DNA of 64,000 nucleotides from Alphaproteobacteria bacterium (lineage in GTDB: Bacteria > Pseudomonadota > Alphaproteobacteria > Caedimonadales > UBA9215): positions 1 through 64,000 of the forward strand of contig JAACSN010000003.1 of NCBI GenBank assembly GCA_009993885.1, written 5' to 3'. Shown here one piece after another: positions 1-9,304 of the stretch. Position numbers and translations under genes: made by a program. Under the pieces are notes generated by a model. The model was not told the DNA's origin. It ran no database searches and saw only the letters and a list, made by a program, of their open reading frames with translations. Within the stretch, counting starts at the first letter, position 1, and each line of letters begins with the position of its first letter.

Positions 1-647
1 GAAATCATGACGGAACACTTGTTAACGGATTGCTTTACCATTGCGGTAAGTCCTTATCGGGCATTGGCGGTGTGGCAAGACCCGGTATCGTGCACCGCTT
101 AGATAAAGGCACATCGGGTTTAATGGTTGTGGCTAAAAACGACCATGCCCATCAGTTTTTGTCGAATCAATTTGCGGGTCGCACGCTAAAGCGGACTTAT
201 TTTGCAATCTGTTGGGGAGTGCCTAATCCTTTAGAAGGTACTGTCACGGGAAATATTGCCCGAGATCCTCGTCACCGCCAACGGATGAAAGTTGTCGGTT
301 TCGGGGGTAAAGAAGCGGTTACACATTATTATGTTCATGAAAAACTAGGGCATTATTGCGCGCTCATTGAATGCACCCTTGAAACGGGTCGTACACATCA
401 AATTCGAGTGCATATGACTCAAAAAGGCAATAGTCTTGTGGGAGACCCTCTCTACGGACGTAAGCCCCGAGGCCTTTTAGAAAGTTTGCGAGCTAAAATA
501 GCCGAGCTTACTTTGGACGGAAACCGTCCTATTCTTCATGCTGCACGTCTGCAATTTATTCACCCTACAACAAAAGAGACGTTGGAATTTGAAACGGAAC
601 TTCCCAAAGATTTTACCGAGATGTACGAGTATATGAAGACCGTTTAA
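1..647 (+). CDS. RluC/RluD-family 23S rRNA pseudouridine synthase, 5' end missing
   Basis: The frame is open to the left edge, so the N-terminus (probably including an S4 domain) lies outside the window. Visible residues start with the family motif reading roughly HDGTLVNGLLYHC, followed by the catalytic block HRLDKGTSGL. The aspartate of HRLD (codon at 102-104) is the expected nucleophile of RluA-class enzymes. A later GRTHQIRVH segment and a GDPLYG segment are also typical of RluC/RluD. These enzymes isomerise uridines of 23S rRNA to pseudouridine in the cytoplasm. Which sites are modified, and so RluC versus RluD, cannot be decided from the fragment. A start near position 30 (TTG) would cut into the conserved motif and is not the real start. 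tyrS follows on the same strand about 100 bp later. Confidence 0.9.
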   Translation, partial: NHDGTLVNGLLYHCGKSLSGIGGVARPGIVHRLDKGTSGLMVVAKNDHAHQFLSNQFAGRTLKRTYFAICWGVPNPLEGTVTGNIARDPRHRQRMKVVGFGGKEAVTHYYVHEKLGHYCALIECTLETGRTHQIRVHMTQKGNSLVGDPLYGRKPRGLLESLRAKIAELTLDGNRPILHAARLQFIHPTTKETLEFETELPKDFTEMYEYMKTV

Positions 648-749
648 AAGGCGCAAACTTTATTGTGAAGGCTTTCCGAAGAATTTTACGTTATTGAAAC
701 TTTGGCCAAAATAAGCCACTCTGTTATGAAACAAAAATGAGACGAAACC

Positions 750-2012
750 ATGACATCTTTTAAGTCTTCCTACCTCCAAGAAGTGCAGGCTCGCGGCTTT
801 ATTCACCAAGGGACAAACCTCGAAGCCCTTGACGAGAAAATGGCAAAAGGATCTGTGACCGCTTACATCGGGTTCGATGCAACGGCAACAAGCTTGCATG
901 TGGGGAATTTGGTTCAGATCATGCAGTTGAGGCTTTTGCAAAAGCACGGCCATAAACCCCTTGTTCTTATGGGAGACGGCACGACACGTATCGGAGACCC
1001 TTCCGGCAAAGAGGCATCGCGCCAATTGCTTACCCCTGAAAAAATTGATGAAAATGTTGCAGGTATCCAAAAAGTCTTTTCAAAGTACCTTTCTTTCGGA
1101 GACAGTGAGTCCGATGCTGTGATGCTCCGAAATAGTGAGTGGTTACTGCCATTGAATTATCTTGATTTCTTGCGGGATTACGGCCGTCACTTTTCCGTTA
1201 ATCGGATGCTTTCCTTTGATAGTGTTAAGTTACGTCTCGAGCGTGAGCAAAACTTAAGTTTCCTTGAGTTTAATTACATGATTTTTCAGGCTTATGATTT
1301 CTTGGAACTTTCCAAGACTTTTAATTGCGAATTGCAATTGGGCGGCTCCGACCAGTGGGGTAATATTGTTAACGGTATCGAGCTTACACGGCGCGTAACG
1401 TCTAAAGAAGTCTTTGGGTTAACGGCTCCTTTAATTACAACGGCCGACGGTAAGAAAATGGGAAAATCCGTTGACGGTGCCGTTTGGCTTAACGAAGATG
1501 CGCTGTCGACTTTTGATTTTTGGCAGTTCTGGCGCAATACGCAAGATGCGGATGTCGGGTCCTTCTTGCGTTTATATACGGATATTGAGCTTAAGGAAAT
1601 TGAGCGCCTTGAAAAACTCGAGGGGGCGGAAATCAACGAGGCTAAAATTATTTTGGCCGATGCGGCCACAAGGATGTGCCATGGTGAAGAGGCGGTGAGT
1701 CAAGCCAAAGACACGGCCAAGACTCTTTTTGAAACAGGCGGAGCAATGCAATCTTTGGATAATTTGCCCTTTATTGAGGTTGCGCGTTCCGACTTGGATA
1801 TCGGTATTCCGGCCCTTGATCTTTTCCGTCAGGTTGACCTTGTAAAGAGCAACGGAGAGGCGCGGCGTCTTGTGCGGGGCGGCGGGGCTAAAATTAATGA
1901 TATTGCGGTTAGTGATGAAAACGCGACGGTCTCTTTAAAAGACCTTCAAGAGGGTTCTTATATTAAACTCTCTGCTGGAAAAAAGCGCCATGGTTTGGTA
2001 AAGATTGTTTAA
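750..2012 (+). CDS. tyrS: Tyrosyl-tRNA synthetase
   Basis: A 420-residue class I aminoacyl-tRNA synthetase charging tRNA-Tyr in the cytoplasm. The HIGH-like signature is HVGN at residues 50-53, and the KMSKS loop is KMGKS at residues 236-240. The family block [13 protein letters not shown] follows the first signature, and GSDQWGN, the tyrosine-specific segment, is present. The C-terminal ~70 residues form an S4-like RNA-binding domain ([13 protein letters not shown]). Length is normal for bacterial TyrRS (about 400-430). The ATG at 750 has only a weak ribosome site upstream (GAGACGAAACC), but the conserved N-terminus fits this start. It lies in the same direction as the pseudouridine synthase upstream. 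Confidence 0.97.
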   Translation: MTSFKSSYLQEVQARGFIHQGTNLEALDEKMAKGSVTAYIGFDATATSLHVGNLVQIMQLRLLQKHGHKPLVLMGDGTTRIGDPSGKEASRQLLTPEKIDENVAGIQKVFSKYLSFGDSESDAVMLRNSEWLLPLNYLDFLRDYGRHFSVNRMLSFDSVKLRLEREQNLSFLEFNYMIFQAYDFLELSKTFNCELQLGGSDQWGNIVNGIELTRRVTSKEVFGLTAPLITTADGKKMGKSVDGAVWLNEDALSTFDFWQFWRNTQDADVGSFLRLYTDIELKEIERLEKLEGAEINEAKIILADAATRMCHGEEAVSQAKDTAKTLFETGGAMQSLDNLPFIEVARSDLDIGIPALDLFRQVDLVKSNGEARRLVRGGGAKINDIAVSDENATVSLKDLQEGSYIKLSAGKKRHGLVKIV

Positions 2013-2031
2013 GGGGCAAAAGGTTTTTGTA

Positions 2032-2109
2032 AAACCGATGTAATGAGCGGCGATTCTTTCTAAGGTTTCTCTAAGACGTCGGTGGCCGCAAAGCCCTTGT
2101 CATCGGTTT
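2032..2109 (+). other. Nested stem-loop downstream of tyrS (possible structured 3' UTR or small RNA)
   Basis: The nine bases at 2032-2040 (AAACCGATG) are exactly complementary to 2101-2109 (CATCGGTTT). Inside the loop, GCGGC at 2047-2051 pairs with GCCGC at 2085-2089. No U-run follows, so it is not a standard intrinsic terminator. The rest of the 297-bp space between tyrS and the next gene (2110-2309) is AT-rich, with no open frame I would support. It must hold the promoter of the gene at 2310. A transcribed structured RNA is possible but rests only on base pairing. Confidence 0.35.
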
Positions 2110-2309
2110 AACGGGAGGGGAGATTCTTAAAAAGGCCGATAAATAAAATAAAATTTCTTCTGAAAGTACCGTGTATTCACGCTTCTAAATCTCGTCTTCT
2201 CTTTTTGTCATAAAGGCTCTTGTTGGCTTCTGAAAAAGGTGTCACCATTTTAGTTATTAAGAATTTAAATAAATCTTAATAGAAAATTAAAAAACAGGAG
2301 ACCTATACT

Positions 2310-4007
2310 ATGAAAAAGCAATTACTTAATCTATCTTTGTCTACAGCTCTCTCTACGGCTCTTTTAACGACTTTTCTTCCCACAACAAACCTTCAAGCAA
2401 GCAATGTCCCCTCCTCCTCCGGCGGCATTATTTTGGAAGATAGTGTTATTGCAAAAAATTCTCTTTTGGTACCGTCTCATGTCGGTATTGCCATAGATAA
2501 AACAACGCTTCCGTCCAATGATCAATACGTCATTCATAGTCATACGGCAGATACTTTAGCAGAATATTTCACTACAACAGTCGTCTATTTTGAAAATGAA
2601 CAGGCATACTTTACTTACCTCCCCAAAACAGATGAGGAAGGCGGAGAATTAAAGTATGAATTAAAAGCAGGGAAAAATTTTTCAAGCTCCGAACGTTTGG
2701 TCATCCAAGCTTTAGTAAAGCCTTTGGAGACGTGGGTGGCAATGCGTAATGATTTTATAAAGCGCTATTTTCAATATCGAGCCGATGCAAGAGATGCAAC
2801 GCTTTTGGGGGCGGTCAATCAGCGTTATGCAAAAAGAGCTATCAGTATGAATCGAGCCGAACCCTTGGATACGGCTCTTGACGGGACTTATGGTCGTGTT
2901 ATGTCGCAAATTTTAGGTCAAACTTTAAAAGATGCTTTAGGGGCATTGCCTCCTATTACAACAGATTTTGATACGGAACGTGACGGATTATGGATTTCCC
3001 TTGCTGCAGCAACATTACCGGAAGAGAGCTATAGCATTGAAGTTGCCTCTACTGTTGACGGCAACCGTTTAAAGCAGCTTGCTTTTGAGGGAACCCATGC
3101 CGGATTGATTTTTACTAATGAAGAGTTCGCTTCTTTGATTTCTAACCTTTGTTCAAAAGAGCATCAGCTTCCGCGTTCTCCCGATGAAAGTTATCAAAAT
3201 CTCTTAGGCGCAGAAGCTGTTTTGGCTATGGTTATGTATCAAAGATATTTGGTTGATCCTGAGGCTGTGGATAGTCTTTTTGCTTTGAATGCAGAAGCAT
3301 TGAAAGGCGAACAACAAGTTTTTGCCGAATCGGCAATCCGAAATGAACGGTCTCACAGACTGTTGGCAACAGATCTTGTGCCCGTTGATATGTTACGAGC
3401 ACAAGATCGATTGCTGGCTAAGGTAGATTTTACCGATGAAGAAGCTGATGCTTACGGTAATGCCGGTAATGACCGTGATGAAAAGGCTTTGATCGTTGCG
3501 AGCGCAAAAGCGCGTATTCTAAAAGAAGGACGCGATGCGGCACGTTTTGCCTGTGGGGTTCAAGGGTTAACGGACACAGAAGCAGACAACTGGAACTACT
3601 ACGATGAGCGTAAGAATCAAGTCCAAAAAGATAGGATTGTCGACCTTGCAAAAACGCGCCTCGCGCACATTGAAGAAGAAAAAGCCGCCGCTCTTCTTTT
3701 AAAACGCAGTCAAGCCCGTGAGGCCGGCGGTGTTGAGTTTACCGATGAAGAAGCGGACGCTTACGGCAATGCCGATAGTCTTGACGTAAAAGCCGAAATT
3801 GTTGAGCAGGCAAAGGCACGCCTCGTGCAAGAAGCAGAAGAGTTTGCTCGTTTACGTCAAGAAACACGCGAAACGCTTAATATTAAAGATCTAACCGACG
3901 GGGATATTGAGTTATATCTCGCGACTGAAGGCGATGAGGCGAGAAAGCTTGTTTTGAAAACCGCTTTAGAGCGTATTATAGCTGAAACCCAAGCGTCTAA
4001 TTTATAA
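2310..4007 (+). CDS. Exported protein of unknown function with four C-terminal repeats
   Basis: I do not recognise this 565-residue protein. It starts at an ATG with a good AGGAG site (about 9 bp upstream). It carries a Sec-type signal: two lysines, a long Ser/Thr/Leu/Ala stretch, and a likely cut after LQA near residue 31. The middle (about 40-370) resembles no family I know. From residue 372 a degenerate motif recurs four times, beginning near residues 372, 417, 475 and 525. Each copy has a core like FTDEEADAYGNA or LTDTEADNWNYY, then a charged helix ending in AKARL or a similar sequence. Copies 1 and 3 share the exact 12-mer FTDEEADAYGNA. The repeats are acidic and look helical. A clear terminator follows, so it is probably monocistronic. 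Periplasmic or secreted location is inferred from the signal only. Confidence 0.85.
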   Translation: MKKQLLNLSLSTALSTALLTTFLPTTNLQASNVPSSSGGIILEDSVIAKNSLLVPSHVGIAIDKTTLPSNDQYVIHSHTADTLAEYFTTTVVYFENEQAYFTYLPKTDEEGGELKYELKAGKNFSSSERLVIQALVKPLETWVAMRNDFIKRYFQYRADARDATLLGAVNQRYAKRAISMNRAEPLDTALDGTYGRVMSQILGQTLKDALGALPPITTDFDTERDGLWISLAAATLPEESYSIEVASTVDGNRLKQLAFEGTHAGLIFTNEEFASLISNLCSKEHQLPRSPDESYQNLLGAEAVLAMVMYQRYLVDPEAVDSLFALNAEALKGEQQVFAESAIRNERSHRLLATDLVPVDMLRAQDRLLAKVDFTDEEADAYGNAGNDRDEKALIVASAKARILKEGRDAARFACGVQGLTDTEADNWNYYDERKNQVQKDRIVDLAKTRLAHIEEEKAAALLLKRSQAREAGGVEFTDEEADAYGNADSLDVKAEIVEQAKARLVQEAEEFARLRQETRETLNIKDLTDGDIELYLATEGDEARKLVLKTALERIIAETQASNL

Positions 4008-4030
4008 TAAAATTTTTCTAAAGGTTAAAA

Positions 4031-4055
4031 AGGGGCCGAAAGGCCTCTTTTTTTT
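4031..4055 (+). terminator. Intrinsic terminator after the repeat protein
   Basis: AGGGGCC at 4031-4037 pairs with GGCCTCT at 4042-4048 (one G-U pair) around a GAAA tetraloop, followed at once by a run of eight Ts. This is a textbook Rho-independent terminator on the plus strand, 24 bp after the stop of the exported repeat protein. Confidence 0.9.
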
Positions 4056-4112
4056 GTGCTCCGATTGCTTATATATTTTTTTCATCATAACGGTTCTTTA
4101 ACCTTTTTTTGC

Positions 4113-4118
4113 TATAAT
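4113..4118 (+). promoter_or_regulatory. Perfect -10 box TATAAT upstream of the membrane protein gene
   Basis: TATAAT at 4113-4118 matches the sigma-70 -10 consensus. No good -35 element is visible at 16-18 bp. Transcription would start near 4125, leaving almost no leader for an ATG at 4129. This favours the ATG at 4156, which has its own G-rich ribosome site. Confidence 0.4.
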
Positions 4119-4155
4119 TCAAGGTGTTATGGTTTTGTGGCGTGGGGGGTGTGTT

Positions 4156-5013
4156 ATGGGAGAGAATAAAGAGAATGCTTGTGTGAAATGTCTTCAGAAA
4201 ATTCTTAAAGTCATTATGGCATCTATATTAATGATTTTAGTTGTGGGCTCTGTGCTTAACTTCCCAAGAATCTTAGAGCGCTTATCAGAAAATAATTTTT
4301 TTCCGGAGTATCTTTCTGAATCTACGATTGGCAATGGAGAATACCCAAGTGTTCTCTCTGAATACAAAAAAGTTAATGAAGACTGTCCAAGCACTCCTTC
4401 TGCCTATAAGGAAAATCTCATAAATGAAATAGAGGTTTCTTTAGCTTTCCTCGCTAGTATTGCGACGATTGCTATCGCCATTGGCGCTTACACTCAATTA
4501 CGTGCCCTCAAACAATCCTCTAAAAATTCTGCAACAACGTTACAAATGGATTTTGTGCGTCACCTTGATCAGCAATGGTGCTCAAAAGAAACAACAGAGA
4601 CACGATATGAATTGTGGACTGAATATAGAAAAGCTATAAAACGTAAAGATGATTGCTGGCCTGATATTTGTGAAAAAGCATGTAAACAAGAAGTGGGTAT
4701 AAAGGCCGTTCAAAATTATGTTGTTCAAATTGATGAAAAAGGTAAGTCAGAACCTACTATTAAACACAATAAAGAACTTTTTGAGCATCTTAATTTTCTG
4801 GAATTGATGGGGTCTATTTACCTTTATAAAAAACAAGAAATTATTGACGATGAGATGCTGAAAAATCTTTTTGCAGGGCGTCTTCATACCTATTTAAAAT
4901 TTTACGAAAAGTATCTCAAATCTCATTATTCCGATAAACTAGATGATAAACAACCTTACGCCCTAAAGCTCCTAGAATACTTGGATGAGTTAGAGGCAGA
5001 GAAAAAAGGTTAA
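4156..5013 (+). CDS. Membrane protein of unknown function (DUF4760-like C-terminal part)
   Basis: About 285 residues. Two hydrophobic segments are visible, roughly residues 18-36 and 93-113, separated by an extramembrane loop of about 55 residues. The remaining ~170 residues are soluble, charged and helical. Segments such as LRALKQSSKNSATTLQ and FLELMGSIYLYKK recall the loosely defined DUF4760 group of bacterial membrane proteins, whose function is unknown; this is resemblance from memory. The ATG at 4156 is preferred over the in-frame ATG at 4129. It follows a GGGGGGT site at proper spacing, and the TATAAT at 4113 leaves no leader for 4129. It faces the RND operon tail to tail, with only 11 bp between the stops. 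Confidence 0.75.
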   Translation: MGENKENACVKCLQKILKVIMASILMILVVGSVLNFPRILERLSENNFFPEYLSESTIGNGEYPSVLSEYKKVNEDCPSTPSAYKENLINEIEVSLAFLASIATIAIAIGAYTQLRALKQSSKNSATTLQMDFVRHLDQQWCSKETTETRYELWTEYRKAIKRKDDCWPDICEKACKQEVGIKAVQNYVVQIDEKGKSEPTIKHNKELFEHLNFLELMGSIYLYKKQEIIDDEMLKNLFAGRLHTYLKFYEKYLKSHYSDKLDDKQPYALKLLEYLDELEAEKKG

Positions 5014-5024
5014 ATTTGCCTCCT

Positions 5025-8000
5025 CTAGAAATGGCGGGCTTTCATGATCTTATAGGCCGTGGGGATCACAAAGAGAGTTAATAACGTGCCGATCAGAAGA
5101 CCGCCGACAAGGACAATACCGATGGCTTGGCGGGCTTCGGCACCGGCACCTGAGGATAGAATCAGAGGGACGGCGCCAAAAACCATCGCACCTGTTGTCA
5201 TGAGGATGGGACGCAGGCGAAGGGCTGCTGCTTCTTTAATGACCTCATTAATGTCGGCGCCTGTTTCTTTCATTTTTTGATTAGCAAATTCAACAATCAA
5301 AATCCCATGTTTCGTAATAAGTCCGATGAGGGTCACCAATCCGATTTGTGTAAAGATATCAAGGGTGCGATCCAAAGCATAAATAGAAATAAGAGCTCCT
5401 AAAACAGCCAGCGGAACCGTAAACATAATAATAAAAGGATCGGCAAAGCTTTCAAATTGAATGGCCAGAACGGCATACACAAAGAGGAGAGCAATGAAGA
5501 TTAGAGCTAACATCACGGAGGAGGATTCTTCCAATTTCTTTGCAACCCCTGTGAATTCATGTTGAATGCCTTCGGGTACAATCTCGTCTATTTTTTTGTT
5601 AAGGGCTTCAACGGCACGGGAATAAGTTACCCCCGGCGCGAGCGAGACGTTCAATTGAGCCGCACGAAACTGATTATAATGGGAGAGTTCTTTAGGGGTT
5701 ACCGTTTTTTCTAAAGTCATAAAGTAGGATAAGGGAAAGCGAATTCCTTCCTCGTTAAAAGCGTAAATTTCTTCTAAGTGATAGGGACGCTGTGCGGGTT
5801 TAAGAGCAATGGGGTAAAGAAGTCCTTCCTTTGAGAATTCAAGGTGAAGGTTTTGATCCATCATAATGGCCAGCACATTTGAAACATGTACGGGGGATAA
5901 GGTTGTCGTTGCCAATTTTTCACGGTCGACAATTACTTTAAACCCGGAGGAATTAAAGCGTAAATCATGGTGGCAATCCACAAAGATGTCTTTTTCCGCT
6001 TCGCAGGCATTGCGCAAATTATCCATGATTTTGCTTAAATTTTCGTAAGATCCAATGGTTAAAAATTGTACCGTAATAGCTCCGTCTTTTGTGTTGGTCG
6101 CCTCAACTCCCGGAATGCCCGTATCCCAGCTCCAAGGATAGGCTTGGACGGTCGGTACTTTTTTAACACGTTGGCGCAACTCATTCACAACGTCGGCGGC
6201 GCTTCGACTTCGGTCTTCCCATGATTTAAGCGGCACAACAACTTGCCCGCCCCAAGATCCTGCAATTGTCAGGTAAGTGAGAGCTTCTTTGATATCTTTG
6301 ACTTCATTTTCAATATATTTTAAATAACCGTCAAACTCTTCTAAGGACGCGCCGTCCAAATAGGGCACAAAGATACCGACAACGCCGCGATCTTCTTTGG
6401 GGGTGACGGCTTTGGGGATGTTTTGAAAAAGCCCGACGCAAATAAGTAAAATGGCGATACAAGTCGCTGCCGTTGTCTTTGGCCGTTTTAAAACGGAATC
6501 GAGAGATGTTTTATAAGTGCGTGTTATTCCCTCAAGCGCGCGGTCAAAAAAGCGAAGGGCTTTAAAGGAAGACAGAGCTTGAGGTGTTGATTTGCTTTCT
6601 TTCTTTAAAAGGCGGGCGCAGAGCAAGGGGGTAAAGGTGAGAGCCACAATACCGGAGACAATAACCGCACCGGCCAAGGTCATGGCAAATTCAAAAAAGA
6701 TTTGCCCGATGGCATCTTGGATAAAGGCAATGGGGATATACACGGCTGCCAAGGTGAGGGTCATGGCAACAATGGCAAATCCTATTTCTTTGGATCCTTC
6801 CTTTGCGGCCTTTAGGGGGGATTTTCCCTCTTCAATATGGCGGTGGATATTTTCAAGAACAACAATAGCATCGTCCACCACCAGCCCCACGGCTAAGACC
6901 ATGGCAAGAAGGGTAATGGTATTGATAGAGAGTCCAAACGCCGCCATGAGGGACATCACACCCACAAGGGATAAAGGAATGGCAACCAGCGGAATGAGGG
7001 TCGCCCTAAAATTCCTTAAAAATAAAAAGACAATGAGAATGACAAGGAAAATTGCTTCTAAAATAGAGTGTTGCACCGAGGAAATGGAGCCTCGAATAAA
7101 TTTTGTTTTATCAAAATTAATTCTGATCGTGACGTCATCCGGCATAACGCTTTGGAATTGATCCATGCGATCGTGGATTTCATTGGAAATATCCAAGGGA
7201 TTTCCGTCGCCGGATTTAATAACCCCCACAAAGGCAACGTTCTTTCCACCGGAGCGTACAATTTGCGATATAATACCGCGGCCTAAAGAGACCGTCGCGA
7301 TATCCTCCAAGAGCACCGCACTGTTTTTTGTGTGGGTAATAGGAATGTTTTTAAGATCCCGAGGAGAGAGAACACGCATATCAAGGGTAATGGGAATAGC
7401 CTCTTGAAAACGCCCTCCGGGAAGGGAAACATTATGACGTTTCAAAGCGCCTAAAACGGCATTGGCATCGATACTGTGGGTGAGCATCTTTTCGCGGTCA
7501 AGGGCAACGCTCATGGTGTATTGATCGCCCATGATATTGAGCATCGAGACGCCCTTAATAGCTTTAAGAGAATTCTTTAGATAGAGGTTAATCAGGTGAG
7601 TGAGTTCAACAATAGACCTTGTCTCGCTTTCAACGGAAATGTAGAAAAAAGGTTCGGAATCTCCCGACTGTTGGCGAATGATAGGATCCTTGGCATCCTC
7701 CGGAAGAGATGTCATGGATAAACGATCCCTTATATCGGATTGGGCTTTGCTAAGATCCGTCCCCGCTTTAAAGGACAGCTCGACATAGGCTTGTCCGTAT
7801 TTTGAAGAGGACGAAATGGTTTCTATGCCTTCAATGCCTGACAAAGCTTCTTCAAGTTTTGTAGCAATCTCTGTTTCCACGACTTCGGCACTGGCATTGG
7901 GATAGTAAACTTGCACATTTAAAACAGGCAAAGACACATTCGGATATTCGCGTACGCCCAAATTGAGGTAGGCTAAAAATCCAATGACTAAAATCATAGC

Positions 8001-8054
8001 GTTCAAGACCGTCGCGAAAACCGGCCTTTCAAGGAAAAAAACAGGAAGACGCAT
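5025..8054 (-). CDS. RND-family efflux permease (HAE1/AcrB type), first copy
   Basis: A 1009-residue inner-membrane proton-driven efflux pump of the AcrB/MexB superfamily. It has the typical start (LPVFFLERPVFATVLN), two large periplasmic loops, and 12 membrane segments in two blocks. The TM4 block contains GLVVDDAIVVLENI, with the paired aspartates needed for proton relay. The C-terminal block GLVTLIGLITKHGILIV is also typical. Its ATG follows a GGGAG site placed within the end of the adaptor gene, and only 5 bp separate the two genes, so they are one operon. Substrate cannot be predicted. No outer-membrane TolC-type partner is encoded nearby. Confidence 0.95.
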   Translation of the reverse strand: MRLPVFFLERPVFATVLNAMILVIGFLAYLNLGVREYPNVSLPVLNVQVYYPNASAEVVETEIATKLEEALSGIEGIETISSSSKYGQAYVELSFKAGTDLSKAQSDIRDRLSMTSLPEDAKDPIIRQQSGDSEPFFYISVESETRSIVELTHLINLYLKNSLKAIKGVSMLNIMGDQYTMSVALDREKMLTHSIDANAVLGALKRHNVSLPGGRFQEAIPITLDMRVLSPRDLKNIPITHTKNSAVLLEDIATVSLGRGIISQIVRSGGKNVAFVGVIKSGDGNPLDISNEIHDRMDQFQSVMPDDVTIRINFDKTKFIRGSISSVQHSILEAIFLVILIVFLFLRNFRATLIPLVAIPLSLVGVMSLMAAFGLSINTITLLAMVLAVGLVVDDAIVVLENIHRHIEEGKSPLKAAKEGSKEIGFAIVAMTLTLAAVYIPIAFIQDAIGQIFFEFAMTLAGAVIVSGIVALTFTPLLCARLLKKESKSTPQALSSFKALRFFDRALEGITRTYKTSLDSVLKRPKTTAATCIAILLICVGLFQNIPKAVTPKEDRGVVGIFVPYLDGASLEEFDGYLKYIENEVKDIKEALTYLTIAGSWGGQVVVPLKSWEDRSRSAADVVNELRQRVKKVPTVQAYPWSWDTGIPGVEATNTKDGAITVQFLTIGSYENLSKIMDNLRNACEAEKDIFVDCHHDLRFNSSGFKVIVDREKLATTTLSPVHVSNVLAIMMDQNLHLEFSKEGLLYPIALKPAQRPYHLEEIYAFNEEGIRFPLSYFMTLEKTVTPKELSHYNQFRAAQLNVSLAPGVTYSRAVEALNKKIDEIVPEGIQHEFTGVAKKLEESSSVMLALIFIALLFVYAVLAIQFESFADPFIIMFTVPLAVLGALISIYALDRTLDIFTQIGLVTLIGLITKHGILIVEFANQKMKETGADINEVIKEAAALRLRPILMTTGAMVFGAVPLILSSGAGAEARQAIGIVLVGGLLIGTLLTLFVIPTAYKIMKARHF

Positions 8055-8059
8055 GTGTC

Positions 8060-9187
8060 TTAAGCTCCCTCGTTCTTTGTTTCAGCTTTGGTTTTAGAGT
8101 TTTTTTCTGAAAGCACCGTTGAGTCTATAGCGTTGCTTTCCGGAATCAGGGCTTGGACGGCTTTTGTTGGCCAGATTCCTCCTTGTCCCTTTAGAATGAC
8201 TTGGTCTCCGATCGAAATGCCTTTAAGAACCTCGAGACGGTCGTCTGTTTCAAGGCCAAGCTCAACAAAGGCCAACGAGGCTTTTCCGTCGATAATTTTG
8301 TAAAGGGTCGGTTTGCCGTCTTTTAAAGTAACGGCGGATCTCGGAATACTTAAGGCGTTTTCTTTTTGAGCGACCACAACATTAATACTGACGCGTCCTC
8401 CTAAAGGAAAGGCATGCTTTGAGGGTAGAGAAGCCCGAGCAAGTCCCATACGGGTTTCCGAATCTAAGAGGGTCTGAACGCCTGTGATTTTACCTTCTAA
8501 AGTTTGCCCTTTGGTTTCGAGGGTGAAAATATCCCCGGTTTTTAGGCTCGTGATAAGGGAATCCGGGACATCAATATCAAGGATGTATTCCGAGGTATCA
8601 TAAAAGGCAACAATAGGGTCGTTGGGGGAAATGAATTGTCCTTCCCGCGCTTTGAAAATACCGACTTGCCCGTCATAGGGAGCTTTGAATTGAGTGCGCG
8701 CCAAGGCTTTCTTGGCTTCTTCGAAGGCAATCTCGGCAGAGAGCCATGTTTCTTGAGCTTGATCCAAGGAGCGCTGGCTTTTGTTATTTCCGGCAGCCAG
8801 CTTTTTTTGCCTTAGGTAATGATCTTTTTCAAGACTTGCTTTTTCTTGTGCATATTCGACGGCACGGCGCCATTTCCCGTTACGCATTTCTGCCAAGAGA
8901 GTCCCTTCTTTAACAAAGCTGCCGGACTCAACCAAAAGAGGCCCCATGGCTCCTTTTTCTTGAGCTTGAAAAAGAGTCATGCGTTTAGGATTTACGACGG
9001 CAGAAAGACGTACAATTTTACGTAAGAGTTTTTCTCGAATTGTTTCAATTTCAACCTGCATAGGGGATTCCGGTGTAGCAACGGGTGCAGTTCGGAATAA
9101 ATAAACGCCCCCTAGGACGGCCAAAAGGACGATAATAGGTACAACAATACGGCGCTTTAAAAGCAACTGCTTAAAAATCGTTTGCAT
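8060..9187 (-). CDS. RND efflux periplasmic adaptor (membrane fusion protein), first copy
   Basis: A 375-residue membrane-fusion protein that bridges the RND permease to an outer-membrane channel. The N-terminus (MQTIFKQLLLKRR then a hydrophobic stretch) is a membrane anchor or uncleaved signal. It is followed by a split lipoyl/barrel-sandwich region (about 70-210), a short coiled-coil hairpin containing SQRSLDQAQ, a beta-barrel and a membrane-proximal domain. The start at 9187 is chosen because AAGAGA lies 7 bp upstream and the anchor begins properly there. In-frame starts at 9220 (ATG) and 9247 (TTG) would add residues without a visible ribosome site. It is the first gene of the two-gene efflux operon. 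Confidence 0.9.
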   Translation of the reverse strand: MQTIFKQLLLKRRIVVPIIVLLAVLGGVYLFRTAPVATPESPMQVEIETIREKLLRKIVRLSAVVNPKRMTLFQAQEKGAMGPLLVESGSFVKEGTLLAEMRNGKWRRAVEYAQEKASLEKDHYLRQKKLAAGNNKSQRSLDQAQETWLSAEIAFEEAKKALARTQFKAPYDGQVGIFKAREGQFISPNDPIVAFYDTSEYILDIDVPDSLITSLKTGDIFTLETKGQTLEGKITGVQTLLDSETRMGLARASLPSKHAFPLGGRVSINVVVAQKENALSIPRSAVTLKDGKPTLYKIIDGKASLAFVELGLETDDRLEVLKGISIGDQVILKGQGGIWPTKAVQALIPESNAIDSTVLSEKNSKTKAETKNEGA

Positions 9188-9286
9188 GGAATTTCTCTTA
9201 AAATTACTGTGAGACTTCATTAAAAAGTATTTTTTGATCAAGGTCAATGAGATAAAAATGACTTTATTAATTTTTCCGAGATAGCC

Positions 9287-9304
9287 GTCTTCTTAAGAGA
9301 AGAC
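9287..9304 (-). other. Short perfect hairpin after rpe
   Basis: GTCTTCT pairs with AGAAGAC around a TAAG loop, touching the last base of the rpe stop codon. No T-run follows in the minus direction. It may mark the mRNA 3' end rather than act as a full intrinsic terminator. Confidence 0.35.

Noticed and set aside
660-1070. Minus-strand open frame across the tyrS 5' end
   Set aside because: Antisense shadow of a well-conserved synthetase; no family resemblance and no ribosome site.
6592-7161. 189-codon plus-strand frame inside the first RND permease
   Set aside because: Antisense to conserved RND coding sequence; Arg/Met/Thr-rich composition typical of shadow frames.
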